A stretch of 64,000 nucleotides of DNA from positions 62,001 through 126,000 of the forward strand of contig CAVUSZ010000023.1 of NCBI GenBank assembly GCA_963744255.1. Direction: 5' to 3'. Under the pieces are notes generated by a model, which was not told where the DNA came from, searched no databases, and saw only the letters and a program-made list of their open reading frames with translations. Made by a program: the position numbers and the translations under genes. Origin of the DNA: DATEDA01 sp963744255 (GTDB taxonomy: Bacteria; Pseudomonadota; Gammaproteobacteria; Burkholderiales; SG8-39). Positions 1 through 8,703 of the stretch are shown here, piece by piece; position 1 is the stretch's first letter; every line of letters starts with the position of its first letter.

Positions 1-928
1 TCATCAACGCCACCGAAGCCATGTGGCAGGCGCCAAACGTCGCCCCGTGCGCGAGCTGGGCGACGACGAGGAGCGCCGGACTCCCCACGCCCCAGCCGAT
101 GAGCGCGAACCGCATGACGGCGAGCGCGAAACAGGCGAGCAGCACCTGGTGCGCGCCGAACCGTTTCATCCACCAGGGCGCCGCTAGGAACACGGCGATC
201 TCGGCGACGACGCCGAGCGACCACAGCGCGCCGATCGCCGTCTTGCTGTAGCCCGCGCCGTCCAGGTAGATGCTGTAGAAGGCATAGAGCGGTCCGTGCG
301 CCACGTTCATCAGCACGTTCGCGCCGAGCAGCGCGACGACCTCCGGGCGCAGCGCGTGCGGCAGGAAGCGCTCGTCCGCGAGCGGAGCGCGCGCCGGCGG
401 ATCGCGCAGCGTCAAGGCGAGCGCGAGTGTCGCCACAAGCGGTAGGACGAGCAGCCACAGCAGGTTCGAGATCGCGATGCGGTCGAGCGCCCACCCGACG
501 CCGAGCACGGCGGCGATGAAGCCGACCGACCCCCACAGCCGCACCGGACCGTAGCGCTCGATGCGACCACGGAGCGCGGCGAGCGTGATCGCCTCCACGA
601 GCGGCATCGTCGCGCTCGAGAAGAACGCGAAACCGGCGAGCACGAAGAACAGTCCGGTGAAGCTCGCGGTCGCGAAGACGCCCGCGTACGCGGCGATCGC
701 CGCGGCGAGCGTCGCCTGGAGCAGCCGCGCGCGCCATCCGCGCCGGTCGGCGACCGACGCCCAGACGTGCGGGGCGACGATCCGCATGAGCTGCATCAGC
801 GAAAGCAGCAGCCCGATCTGCCACGCTGCCTGGCCGATCGACTGGAGATAGAGGCTGAAGTACGGCGCGAACGCGCCGATGAATACGAAATAGGTGAAAT
901 AGACCCCAGCGAGGCGGACCCGAATCAC
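1..928 (-). CDS. MFS permease, phenylpropionate/HcaT-like (3' end cut by window)
   Basis: This minus-strand frame is open from a GTG at 928 to the window edge, about 309 codons, so the C-terminus is missing. The N-terminus reads as a hydrophobic first helix beginning MIRVRLAGVYFTYF. Near the window edge the frame contains QLAHGATFGACHMASVALM, which resembles the helix signature of the PPP (3-phenylpropionate permease, HcaT-like) branch of MFS transporters. It is an inner-membrane secondary transporter; the substrate cannot be told from sequence. The GTG start overlaps the stop of an SDR-like remnant by GTGA, suggesting it was once the second gene of an SDR-transporter operon. The family call is good, the substrate unknown. 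Confidence 0.8.
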   Translation of the reverse strand, partial: MIRVRLAGVYFTYFVFIGAFAPYFSLYLQSIGQAAWQIGLLLSLMQLMRIVAPHVWASVADRRGWRARLLQATLAAAIAAYAGVFATASFTGLFFVLAGFAFFSSATMPLVEAITLAALRGRIERYGPVRLWGSVGFIAAVLGVGWALDRIAISNLLWLLVLPLVATLALALTLRDPPARAPLADERFLPHALRPEVVALLGANVLMNVAHGPLYAFYSIYLDGAGYSKTAIGALWSLGVVAEIAVFLAAPWWMKRFGAHQVLLACFALAVMRFALIGWGVGSPALLVVAQLAHGATFGACHMASVALM

Positions 929-1023
929 TTCGCCGCGAATCCGCCGTCGACGGAGATCGTCCGGCCGGCGACAAGAGCAACGCGGCCCGCGCTATCGAAC
1001 GGGCGTGCGATCGAAGCATGCAT
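925..1023 (-). pseudogene. C-terminal remnant of a short-chain dehydrogenase/reductase
   Basis: This is a 32-codon frame whose last residues read GRTISVDGGFAAK followed by TGA. That matches the highly conserved C-terminal end of classical SDR enzymes (typically GQT-hydrophobic-x-VDGG). The Rossmann nucleotide-binding part and the catalytic Tyr-x-x-x-Lys are absent: upstream sequence to 1234 shows no further SDR-like frame. The stop overlaps the MFS start (GTGA), as expected for a former operon partner. I read it as what is left after deletion of most of an SDR gene. A chance frame cannot be fully excluded because it is short. Confidence 0.5.
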
Positions 1024-1177
1024 GCGAGGCGCCCGATGCTAGCACCTGCCTGGCAGCCGCCGCGCTGACCCCCGCATTCGCGCGTCGGGTTCGGAAAGCT
1101 GGCCCCGACCCGTCCTGCGCTGTGCACGAACGCACGTGGATCCTCCGCGCGGCCTCACCTGACGACCTGCGTTCCCG

Positions 1178-1183
1178 TAGAAT
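1178..1183 (+). promoter_or_regulatory. Candidate -10 element (TAGAAT)
   Basis: TAGAAT followed by CCGCG lies 52 bases before the TTG start of the spermidine-synthase-like gene. No good -35 is visible. The same hexamer precedes several other plus-strand genes in this window. Confidence 0.35.
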
Positions 1184-1234
1184 CCGCGCGGACCGCGTGC
1201 AGCCTTCGCGGCCCCGGAACTCAGAAGACACGCT

Positions 1235-4200
1235 TTGTCCGCATCGCCAGCGTCCGACGCCGCGCCCTCCTACCGCCGGGCGACGCTCTTCCTGCTCTTC
1301 ACTCTCTCCGGATTCGCCGGGCTCATCTACGAGTCCATCTGGAGCCACTATCTCAAGCTCTTCCTCGGCCATGCGGCATACGCCCAGTCGCTGGTGCTGG
1401 CGCTCTTCATGGGCGGCATGGCGGCCGGCGCATGGCTCGCGAGCAAGCTCTCGGCCCGTCTCCGGAACCTGCTGCGCGGTTACGCGATCGTCGAGGCGGT
1501 GATCGGGCTCGCCGCAGTCGTCTTTCATCCGGTGTTCGTCGGCACCACCGACGCGGCGTACGAGTCGCTCCTCCCGGCGCTCGGCTCCGACACCGGCGCC
1601 GCGATCGTCAAATGGACGCTCGCCGCCGCGCTGATCCTGCCGCAGTCGGTGCTGCTCGGCACCACGTTTCCGCTGATGAGCGGCGGTCTGCTCCGCCGCC
1701 ATCCCGAGCGCCCGGGCGAAGCGCTCGCGATGCTCTACTTCACGAATAGCCTCGGCGCGGCGGTCGGCGTGCTCGCGAGCGGCTTCGTGATGATCGAGCG
1801 CCTCGGCTTGCCGGGCACGATCCAGGCCGCGGGCGCGCTCAATCTCGCGCTCGCCGCCCTCGTCTGGCTCGTCGCGCCGGGACGCGATCCCGACCCGGCG
1901 AGCCTCGCCCCCGTCACGCCCGCGCGCAGTGTCGAGACGCGCGGCACAGACGCGCCCTGGCGCCTGCTGCTCCTCGTGGCCGGACTGACCGGAACGGCGT
2001 CTTTCATCTACGAGATCGGCTGGATCCGGATGCTCACGCTCGTGCTCGGCGCGGCGACGCATTCCTTCGAGCTGATGCTGTCGGCGTTCATTTTCGGGCT
2101 CGCCTGCGGCGGTTACTGGGTGCGCAGCCGCATCGACCGCACGCGCAGCCCGCTTGCCTTCCTCGGCATCGTGCAGATCGTCATGGGAGTCCTCGCGCTC
2201 GCGACGCTACCTCTCTACGGCGCCGTTTTCGACCTCATGCAGCTCGTCGTCCGGGGCACCGCAAAGACCGACGCGGGCTACGCGATCTATCTCGTCGCGA
2301 GCCACGGCATCGCGCTCGCGATCATGTTCCCGGCGTCGTTCTGCGCCGGGATGACGCTGCCGCTCGTCACCTACGCGCTATTCGCGGGCGGTCACGGCGA
2401 GCGCTCGATCGGCGCGGTGTACGCGGCGAACACGCTCGGCTCGATCGTCGGGGTGGTGCTGGCCGCGCACGTCGGCATGCCGCTCCTCGGGTTGAAGGGC
2501 CTGATCACCGCCGGCGCCGCACTCGACGTCGCGCTCGGGCTGGCGCTGCTGTGGCGGCTCGCCATCGCCGGACAGCGCCACTCCCGCGCACCACGACCCG
2601 CCGCCTCTGCCTTGCCGGGAGGGCTCGCGCTAGGAATGACCGTCGGCGCGGTCGCCGTATTCCTTGCGGTGGCTTTCGCGGTGACGCTCGATCCGTACCG
2701 GATGGCTTCCGGCGTCTTCCGCCGGGGCGATCTCTACTCCGCGCAGGATGCCGAGCTCAGGTTCTACCGCGACGGCAAGACCACGTCTGTCGCCCTGTTG
2801 CAGTTCCGCGAGGGGCTGTCGCTGCGCACCAACGGCAAGTCCGACGGCGCGATCAACCTCGGCGAGGGCGCACGCATCTCCGACGAGGTGACGATGGTGC
2901 TCACCGCGGCGGTGCCGCTTGCCTACAAGCCGGACGCGAAGCGCGCGGCGATCATCGGCATCGGCACCGGGCTCACCACGCACACGATGCTCGGCAGCCC
3001 GGCGCTCGAGCGCGTCGACACGATCGAGATCGAGCCGGCGATGGCGGAAGCCTCGCGCGCGTTCGCGGCGCGCAACGCATCGGCCTACGCCGACCCGCGC
3101 AGCCAGATCGTGTTCGACGACGCCAAGACCTACTTCTCGACCCACAACGAGCGCTACGACATCATCGTGTCGGAGCCGTCGAACCCATGGGTGAGCGGCG
3201 TCTCGAGCCTCTTCACCACCGAGTTCTACCGCCACGTGCGCCGTTATCTCAATGCGGGCGGCGTGATGGTGCAGTGGTTCCAGCTCTACGAGATCGATCC
3301 GAGCCTCATCGCCGCGGTGCTGCGCGCGCTCGCCGACAACTTCCCAGACTACGCGGTCTATGCGGCGACCGACTCGGACCTCCTGATCGTCGCCGGCGAC
3401 CGCGAGACACTCGCCCGCCCGCTCTACGACGTGTTCCAGATGCCCGGGGTCGCGGCGGAACTGCGCAAGGTCCACGTGCAGCGGATCGGCGACCTCGACA
3501 TCCGCCGGCTCGGCGGCAAGGACTCGCTGCATCCGCTCTTCCTCTCGTACGGCGCGCCGGTGAACTCGGACTATGCGCCGTACCTGGATCTCAACGCGTC
3601 GCGCTACCGGTTCCTGCAGACCGGTGCCGGCGACCTGACGCGGATCGGCGCCGAGGGCATCCCCATTGTCGCAATGCTGGAAAGCCGCAAGCGCGTGGTG
3701 CGGCCGCTCTCCTACGACGGCGACGATTTCCTCGAGCGGATCGAGCTCGCGCGCCGCGCCCGTTATGCGCGCGACTTCTACCTCGAGCCGAGGCAGCCGG
3801 TCGCGCTCGGTATCCCGGCGGAGCTGGAGAAGAACCTCGAGCTCTCGAAGATGCGCGGGCTCGAATGCGTCGACGCGCAGAACTACGACGTCTGGCTCCA
3901 CTCGCTCTTTCATGTCGCGCGGATCGTCAATCCGTCGCTCGAGCCGGCGGAGGCCGAGGCGATCTGGTCGCGGTTCGAGCGCGCGCCCTGCTACAAACGT
4001 CTCCCCGCGGAGGACCGGCAGTGGCTGCAACTCTTCCGGGCCGCGGGCGCGCGCGACGCGCCCGCGATGGCGCGCCACGCCGACGGGGTCCTCGCGACAG
4101 GACGCGAGCTGTCGGCGAGCCACCGGCAGTACCTGCTCACGGCCTCGCTCACCGGCAACATCCTGACCGGTCAGCTCGACCGCGCCCAGGACGCGTGGGA

Positions 4201-4309
4201 CAAGTACTCCTCCGACGCTGCAAGGTCGGGGCTCTCGCTCGATCTCAGGCTGCTCTACGCGTATCTGGCGGTGGCGAAGGCGGCCGCCCCGGCTGCGCGG
4301 TCGCACTGA
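1235..4309 (+). CDS. Membrane-anchored spermidine synthase-like protein (fused MFS-type/aminopropyltransferase)
   Basis: This 1024-residue protein has three parts. Residues about 15-490 are a polytopic region of a dozen or more helices. Residues about 500-760 are an aminopropyltransferase/SAM-fold domain with GIGTG (near 574) and SEPSNPWVSG (near 646), the signatures of spermidine synthase-like enzymes. A helix-rich C-terminal extension of about 250 residues has no motif I recognise. It probably acts on a small amine or nucleoside-type substrate at the inner membrane, but true spermidine synthesis is not established for the fused family. The start is TTG at 1235 and no better ATG is in frame. 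It converges on aroC with only 5 bases between stops. Confidence 0.85.
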   Translation: MSASPASDAAPSYRRATLFLLFTLSGFAGLIYESIWSHYLKLFLGHAAYAQSLVLALFMGGMAAGAWLASKLSARLRNLLRGYAIVEAVIGLAAVVFHPVFVGTTDAAYESLLPALGSDTGAAIVKWTLAAALILPQSVLLGTTFPLMSGGLLRRHPERPGEALAMLYFTNSLGAAVGVLASGFVMIERLGLPGTIQAAGALNLALAALVWLVAPGRDPDPASLAPVTPARSVETRGTDAPWRLLLLVAGLTGTASFIYEIGWIRMLTLVLGAATHSFELMLSAFIFGLACGGYWVRSRIDRTRSPLAFLGIVQIVMGVLALATLPLYGAVFDLMQLVVRGTAKTDAGYAIYLVASHGIALAIMFPASFCAGMTLPLVTYALFAGGHGERSIGAVYAANTLGSIVGVVLAAHVGMPLLGLKGLITAGAALDVALGLALLWRLAIAGQRHSRAPRPAASALPGGLALGMTVGAVAVFLAVAFAVTLDPYRMASGVFRRGDLYSAQDAELRFYRDGKTTSVALLQFREGLSLRTNGKSDGAINLGEGARISDEVTMVLTAAVPLAYKPDAKRAAIIGIGTGLTTHTMLGSPALERVDTIEIEPAMAEASRAFAARNASAYADPRSQIVFDDAKTYFSTHNERYDIIVSEPSNPWVSGVSSLFTTEFYRHVRRYLNAGGVMVQWFQLYEIDPSLIAAVLRALADNFPDYAVYAATDSDLLIVAGDRETLARPLYDVFQMPGVAAELRKVHVQRIGDLDIRRLGGKDSLHPLFLSYGAPVNSDYAPYLDLNASRYRFLQTGAGDLTRIGAEGIPIVAMLESRKRVVRPLSYDGDDFLERIELARRARYARDFYLEPRQPVALGIPAELEKNLELSKMRGLECVDAQNYDVWLHSLFHVARIVNPSLEPAEAEAIWSRFERAPCYKRLPAEDRQWLQLFRAAGARDAPAMARHADGVLATGRELSASHRQYLLTASLTGNILTGQLDRAQDAWDKYSSDAARSGLSLDLRLLYAYLAVAKAAAPAARSH

Positions 4310-4314
4310 TCCCG

Positions 4315-5415
4315 TCAGCGGACCTTTCCCGGGATCGGCGGGGCGGGCGGCGTCACGTCTCCGCACTGCGCCCGATGGCGCAACGCGTGATCCATCAGCA
4401 CGATCGCGAGCATCGCCTCCGCGATCGGCGTTGCTCGGATGCCTACGCAAGGGTCGTGGCGGCCCGTAGTCTCGACCGTCGTCGGCCTGCCCCGCCGATC
4501 GATCGAGCGGCGCGGCACGCGGATGCTCGAGGTGGGCTTGAGCGCGATGCCGACGACGATGTCCTGCCCGCTGGAGATGCCGCCGAGCGTCCCGCCGGCA
4601 TTGTTCGAAAGGAAGCCTTCCGGCGTCAGCTCGTCGCCATGCTCGCTGCCCTTCTGCCCGACCGATGCGAAGCCCGCGCCGATCTCGACGCCCTTGACCG
4701 CGTTGATACCCATCATCGCGTAGGCGATGTCGGCGTCGAGCCGGTCGTACACGGGCTCGCCCCACCCGACCGGAACGCTCTCGGCGACCACCCTGACTTT
4801 CGCGCCGCACGAATCGCCGGCTTGTCGCAGCTCGTCCATGAACTGCTCGAGGCGCGGGACGACGTCCGCGTCGGGTGCAAAGAACGTGTTCTGGCCGACC
4901 ACGTCCCACGACTTGAAGTCGATCACGATCGGGCCGAGCTGGGCGAGATGCCCGCGGATCAGGACGCCGCAGCGCTCGCGCAACCACTTCTTCGCGATCG
5001 CGCCGGCCGCCACGCGGATCGTCGTCTCGCGCGCCGACGCGCGGCCGCCGCCGCGGTAGTCGCGCATGCCGTACTTCTGCCAGTAGGTGTAGTCGGCGTG
5101 CCCCGGGCGGAAGGTGTCGGCGAGCTTGCTGTAGTCCTTGCTCCGCTGGTCTTCGTTCCGGATCAGGAAGCCGATCGGCGTGCCGGTCGTGCGGCCTTCG
5201 AACACGCCCGAAAGGATCTCGATTGCATCCGACTCCTGACGCTGCGTGACGTGGCGCGAGGTGCCGGGCTTGCGGCGATCGAGCTCCTGCTGGATGTCCG
5301 CGGCCGAAAGCTCCATCCCCGGCGGGCAGCCGTCGACGACCCCGCCGTACGCCGGCCCGTGGCTCTCGCCGAACGAGGTCACACAATACAGCTTGCCGAT
5401 CGTGTTGCCGGACAT
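4315..5415 (-). CDS. aroC: Chorismate synthase
   Basis: This 366-residue enzyme converts 5-enolpyruvylshikimate-3-phosphate to chorismate, the last step of the shikimate pathway, using reduced FMN. The N-terminus MSGNTIGKLYCVTSFGESHG carries the FGESHG family signature, and RDYRGGGRASARET is the conserved flavin/substrate loop. Length is normal. It starts at ATG 5415, divergent from a small hypothetical gene and convergent with the spermidine synthase-like gene. No other aromatic-pathway gene lies next to it. Recognition is secure. Confidence 0.97.
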   Translation of the reverse strand: MSGNTIGKLYCVTSFGESHGPAYGGVVDGCPPGMELSAADIQQELDRRKPGTSRHVTQRQESDAIEILSGVFEGRTTGTPIGFLIRNEDQRSKDYSKLADTFRPGHADYTYWQKYGMRDYRGGGRASARETTIRVAAGAIAKKWLRERCGVLIRGHLAQLGPIVIDFKSWDVVGQNTFFAPDADVVPRLEQFMDELRQAGDSCGAKVRVVAESVPVGWGEPVYDRLDADIAYAMMGINAVKGVEIGAGFASVGQKGSEHGDELTPEGFLSNNAGGTLGGISSGQDIVVGIALKPTSSIRVPRRSIDRRGRPTTVETTGRHDPCVGIRATPIAEAMLAIVLMDHALRHRAQCGDVTPPAPPIPGKVR

Positions 5416-5463
5416 GGGGGCGCGCTATCCTCAGTTCGCGATCGAGTTTAGCATCCGGGTGCC

Positions 5464-5652
5464 ATGGCAACCGACGATCCCGACAAGCTGAAAGGCCCGG
5501 GCGGCCTGACACTGCGCCAGATCCACGAGCAGGTGAAGAAGAGCGTGGCGCGCGACCGGGACGCCCAGAAGATGCGCAACCCGCTCGCGCGAGGCGAGAG
5601 CCGCTGGCAGCGCGTCGTACGCTACGTCTGGGGCCGCAGCGGGCGGCGCTGA
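5464..5652 (+). CDS. Small basic hypothetical protein (62 aa)
   Basis: This short open frame begins MATDDPDKLKGPGG and ends in a basic tail (WGRSGRR). Nearly every codon has G or C in third position while second positions are mixed, the pattern of true genes here. It has no signal peptide, no cysteine and no membrane helix; the middle part looks helical and charged. It starts 48 bases from the divergent aroC start. I do not recognise the family. The following 126 bases (5653-5778), before the stop of the next minus-strand gene, hold nothing I can support. Confidence 0.6.
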   Translation: MATDDPDKLKGPGGLTLRQIHEQVKKSVARDRDAQKMRNPLARGESRWQRVVRYVWGRSGRR

Positions 5653-5778
5653 CCTTCACCGCTCGGGCGCATCGGGATGAGCCACGCGTCGCGGTCGATC
5701 GCGACGCCAAGCATCCACGCCGATGAGCTGCTTCGAGGAGAGAGGCCATGGTCCCCGCTCCCTCCCATATCGCTACTA

Positions 5779-7665
5779 TCAGCGCCAGTTGCCGCGCAAC
5801 GCCTGCACCTCGGCCTGCAGCGCCTCGGCGGTGACACGCTCCGGCGCGACCGCCGGCGCTGCGGCGAGTCCGATCTTCGCAAACGGGGTGCGGCGGAATG
5901 GCTTCGTCATCGCCGCACCGCCCTTGCGGCTGAAGAAACTGCCCCACAGCCCGCGCAGGGCGAGCGGCACGACCGGCACCGGCGTCTCCTCGACGATCCG
6001 CTGGATGCCGGGACGGAACGGGTACATCTCGCCCGAGTCGGTGATGCGGCCTTCGGGGAAGATGCCGACCAGCCCGCCCGCGCGTAGCGTCCGCGCGACT
6101 TCGGCGAACGCCCGCTCCATCATCTGGGGGTCGACCTTGCGCGGGGCGATCGGAATCGCACCGCCGGTCCGGAAGATGAAACTGAGCACCGGAATCCTGA
6201 AGATGGCGTGGTCCATCACGAACCGGATCGGCCGCCGGCAGGCAGCCATGATCACGACCGCATCGACGAAGCTGACGTGATTGCAGACGAGCACCGCCGG
6301 CCCCCTCTCGGGGATGTTCTCGAGCCCCGACTTCTCGACGCGGTATACCGAGTGGACGAGCAGCCACGCGAGGAACCGCATCAGGAACTCGGGAACCTGC
6401 GCGTAGATGAACGCGGCGACCGCAGCGTTGAGAATCGCGGCCAGCAGGAAGAGCTGCGGCACCGTCGCGCCGAGCTGGAGGACGCCCGCGCCCATCAGCG
6501 CGGCTGCGACTATGAACAGCGCGTTCAGGATGTTGTTGCCGGCGATGATCCGCGACTGGTGCGACTTGTCGGAGCGGCTCTGGATCAGCGCATAGAGCGG
6601 CACGATGTAGAAACCGCCGAAGAGGCCGATCAGCGCGACGTCCGCTAGCACGCGAAACGCGCCGGGCGCGGCAAGAAAGACACCGACGCCGGCCGAGCTA
6701 GGCGCGGGTGCCCACGGGGTCGCGAAGAAAAGATCGAGCGCGAACACCGTGAGCCCGATCGAGCCGAACGGCACCAGACCGATCTCGACCTTGTGCCCCG
6801 ACATGCGCTCGCAGAGGAGCGACCCCACGCCGATGCCGACCGAAAGGGTGGCGAACAACAGTGTCGCGACGCCCTCGTCGCCGCCGAGCCAGGTCTTCGC
6901 GTACGCCGGAAACTGGGCGATCATCAACGCGCCGATGAACCAGAACCACGACACGCCGAGGATCGCGAGGAACACCGTCCGATTGCGACGGGTGAATTCG
7001 AGGTTGCGCCAGGTCTCGGTGAGCGGATTCCAGTCGATCACGAGGCCCGGCTGCGGCGGCGGCGCGGGGGGCACGAAGCGACTCACCGCGTAGCCGAGCA
7101 CCGCGACGGCGATCGTCACTGCAGGCACGAGCATGCCCGGCCCGGACGGGAGGGCGATCAGTACACCACCGACGATGGTGCCGGCGAGGATCGCGAGCGA
7201 GGTGCCGGTCTCGACCAGGGCGTTGCCGCCCACGAGCTCCCGTTCCTGCAACGCCTGCGGCAGGATCGCGTACTTCACCGGTCCGAAGAGCGTCGAGTGA
7301 ACGCCGAGCAGGCAAAGCGCCGCAAGGAGCAGGAGGACGTCCTGCCGGACGAATCCCACTGCCGCGGCCACCATGATCCCGATCTCGAGCACCTTGACCA
7401 GGCGGATGATCCGCGCCTTGTCGTACTTGTCGGCGAGTTGCCCCGCGGTGGCGGAGAACAGGAAGAACGGCAGGATGAAGAGGCCACCCGCGAGGTTCAC
7501 CATGACCTCGGGCGCGAAGCCGGCGAACCCGGCGGCATGAAAGGTGATCAGGATCACCAGCGCCTGCTTGAAGACGTTGTCGTTGAAGGCGCCGAGGAAC
7601 TGCACCCCGAAGAACGGCCCGAAGCGGCGCTCCGCGAGGAGACGGAACTGGCTGTGCTCGCTCAT
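5779..7665 (-). CDS. Fused lysophospholipid transporter-like MFS and PlsC-type acyltransferase
   Basis: This 628-residue protein begins MSEHSQFRLLAERRFGPFF. An MFS domain with the LplT-like signature FLGAFNDNVFKQAL fills residues about 10-420. A 1-acyl-glycerol-3-phosphate acyltransferase domain follows, with the catalytic NHVSFVD (HX4D-like) and the FPEGRITDSG block. The architecture matches the bacterial LplT/Aas-like fusion that takes up lysophospholipids and re-acylates them at the inner membrane; the acyl-ACP synthetase part of Aas is absent. I chose the ATG at 7665 over an in-frame start 15 bases upstream because it matches the usual N-terminus and follows a G-rich site. Its ATGA overlaps the stop of an ArsR-like remnant. 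Confidence 0.88.
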   Translation of the reverse strand: MSEHSQFRLLAERRFGPFFGVQFLGAFNDNVFKQALVILITFHAAGFAGFAPEVMVNLAGGLFILPFFLFSATAGQLADKYDKARIIRLVKVLEIGIMVAAAVGFVRQDVLLLLAALCLLGVHSTLFGPVKYAILPQALQERELVGGNALVETGTSLAILAGTIVGGVLIALPSGPGMLVPAVTIAVAVLGYAVSRFVPPAPPPQPGLVIDWNPLTETWRNLEFTRRNRTVFLAILGVSWFWFIGALMIAQFPAYAKTWLGGDEGVATLLFATLSVGIGVGSLLCERMSGHKVEIGLVPFGSIGLTVFALDLFFATPWAPAPSSAGVGVFLAAPGAFRVLADVALIGLFGGFYIVPLYALIQSRSDKSHQSRIIAGNNILNALFIVAAALMGAGVLQLGATVPQLFLLAAILNAAVAAFIYAQVPEFLMRFLAWLLVHSVYRVEKSGLENIPERGPAVLVCNHVSFVDAVVIMAACRRPIRFVMDHAIFRIPVLSFIFRTGGAIPIAPRKVDPQMMERAFAEVARTLRAGGLVGIFPEGRITDSGEMYPFRPGIQRIVEETPVPVVPLALRGLWGSFFSRKGGAAMTKPFRRTPFAKIGLAAAPAVAPERVTAEALQAEVQALRGNWR

Positions 7666-7778
7666 GCTGCCGCCCCGCACGCGATCGCGCCGACGTTCAG
7701 CCCCTCGCCGCGGTCGAAGGTGAGCACGATGCGCTGCCGGTGCTCGTCGCCAAGCGCAACGAAGATGCGCGGTTCAAC
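7662..7778 (-). pseudogene. N-terminal remnant of an ArsR-type regulator
   Basis: This 38-codon frame contains IFVALGDEHRQRIVLTFDRG and then LNVGAIA, resembling the first helices of ArsR/SmtB winged-helix regulators (a LxDxxRxxIL-type helix followed by the sensor-proximal helix). It stops just where the recognition helix should begin. There is no ATG, GTG or TTG in frame at its head; the position expected to hold the start reads GTT. It overlaps the thioesterase stop at one end and the fusion-protein start (ATGA) at the other. Third positions are almost all G or C, so the segment was coding. I read it as a deletion remnant; the family match is by eye. Confidence 0.45.
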
Positions 7779-8187
7779 GCTCGGCGGGAAGGGCGTAGGT
7801 GGTGGTGGCGTGCGCCGCGAGGGCGCCCGATCCGGCCGCCCGTATCGAGACCTCGCCGAACGCAAGCGTGCGCCCGAGCCGCAGCACGCGCGCCTCCACG
7901 AGGACGTCGTCGTCGGTTATCGGGCGGAGGAACGAGATCGTCTGGCCCACGGTCGCCATCGGGCGAAAACTGCCGAGCGCAGTCGAGAGCGCGATCACCA
8001 TCGCGGTGTCGGCGGCGGTCATCAGCGCCTGGCCGCAGACGGTGCCGCCGACCCGCACGAGCTGCGGGTCGAACGGCAGGCGGAGCGTCGCCGCGTCGGC
8101 GGCGACCGTTTCGACGGTGAGCCCGAGCGCCTGTACCCAGGGCGCGAAGTTCTCGGCGAGGATCGCCTGCGCCGCGGCGGGGCTCAC
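7774..8187 (-). CDS. PaaI-family thioesterase (hotdog fold)
   Basis: This 137-residue protein has the hotdog-thioesterase pattern: an N-terminal helix, then VGGTVCGQALMTAADTAM corresponding to the G-G-x-h-x-x-h-x-D-x-A helix of PaaI-type enzymes, then ATVGQTISFLRP. It probably hydrolyses acyl- or aryl-CoA thioesters in the cytoplasm; the substrate is unknown. The start is GTG at 8187, whose GTGA overlaps the stop of the upstream CBS-domain gene, so the two are translationally coupled. No ATG is near this position. Confidence 0.78.
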   Translation of the reverse strand: MSPAAAQAILAENFAPWVQALGLTVETVAADAATLRLPFDPQLVRVGGTVCGQALMTAADTAMVIALSTALGSFRPMATVGQTISFLRPITDDDVLVEARVLRLGRTLAFGEVSIRAAGSGALAAHATTTYALPAER

Positions 8188-8618
8188 TCGAGGGTGTTCT
8201 TGATGTAGCCCTTCAGCATGCGGTTCTCGAAGCTCTGCTCCTCGAGCACGGCCTTGGCGACGTCGTGGAACGACAGGACGCCGGTGAGCGTCGCGCCGTC
8301 CATCACCGGCATGTAACGGGTGTGGCTGTCGAGCATCGTCCGGCGCAACTCGTCGACATCGGTCTCCGGGTCGACCGACCTCGGCTCCTTGACCATCACG
8401 TCCTCGACCTTGAGCTTGGCGAAGTCCTCGTGGAAGCGGTGGAGCGCCGCGAGCACTTCGCGGAAGGTCAGCATGCCGACCAGCCGCCCGTGGTGCATGA
8501 CCACCAGCGACCCGATGTCGTTCTCGACCATCGAGCCGACCGCGTCCCACAACCTGCCCTCGGGCGCGATGGTATAGAGCACCGTACCCTTTATGCGGAG
8601 GATTTCCTTGGTGAGCAT
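8184..8618 (-). CDS. CBS-domain pair protein
   Basis: This 144-residue protein consists almost entirely of two CBS motifs, about residues 10-60 (DAVGSMVENDIGSLVVMHHG) and 75-130 (LRRTMLDSHTRYMPVMDGATL). Stand-alone CBS pairs bind adenine nucleotides and usually act as small energy-state sensors; the partner is unknown. It ends KGYIKNTLE and overlaps the thioesterase start by GTGA, so both belong to one transcript. A second, longer CBS protein lies at 51989-52579 and is not closely similar. Confidence 0.88.
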   Translation of the reverse strand: MLTKEILRIKGTVLYTIAPEGRLWDAVGSMVENDIGSLVVMHHGRLVGMLTFREVLAALHRFHEDFAKLKVEDVMVKEPRSVDPETDVDELRRTMLDSHTRYMPVMDGATLTGVLSFHDVAKAVLEEQSFENRMLKGYIKNTLE

Positions 8619-8703
8619 GGCGTGCCCTCCTGAACGGCTGACCCACCCGGCATGGTAGACCAGCGGCGGACGCGTGCAAACCCGGCCGTTCGGCCGAGGC
8701 GGG

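Noticed and set aside
5653..5778. Possible remnant reading AWMLGVAIDRDAWLIPM on the minus strand
   Set aside because: The frame is short, has no start or site, and I could not connect it to any family.
2551..6367. Very long open frames (966 and 1245 codons) crossing the spermidine synthase-like gene, aroC and the transporter fusion
   Set aside because: They are rich in Arg, Ala, Pro and His with no domain content and are shadows of the true genes on other frames, as expected at high G+C.
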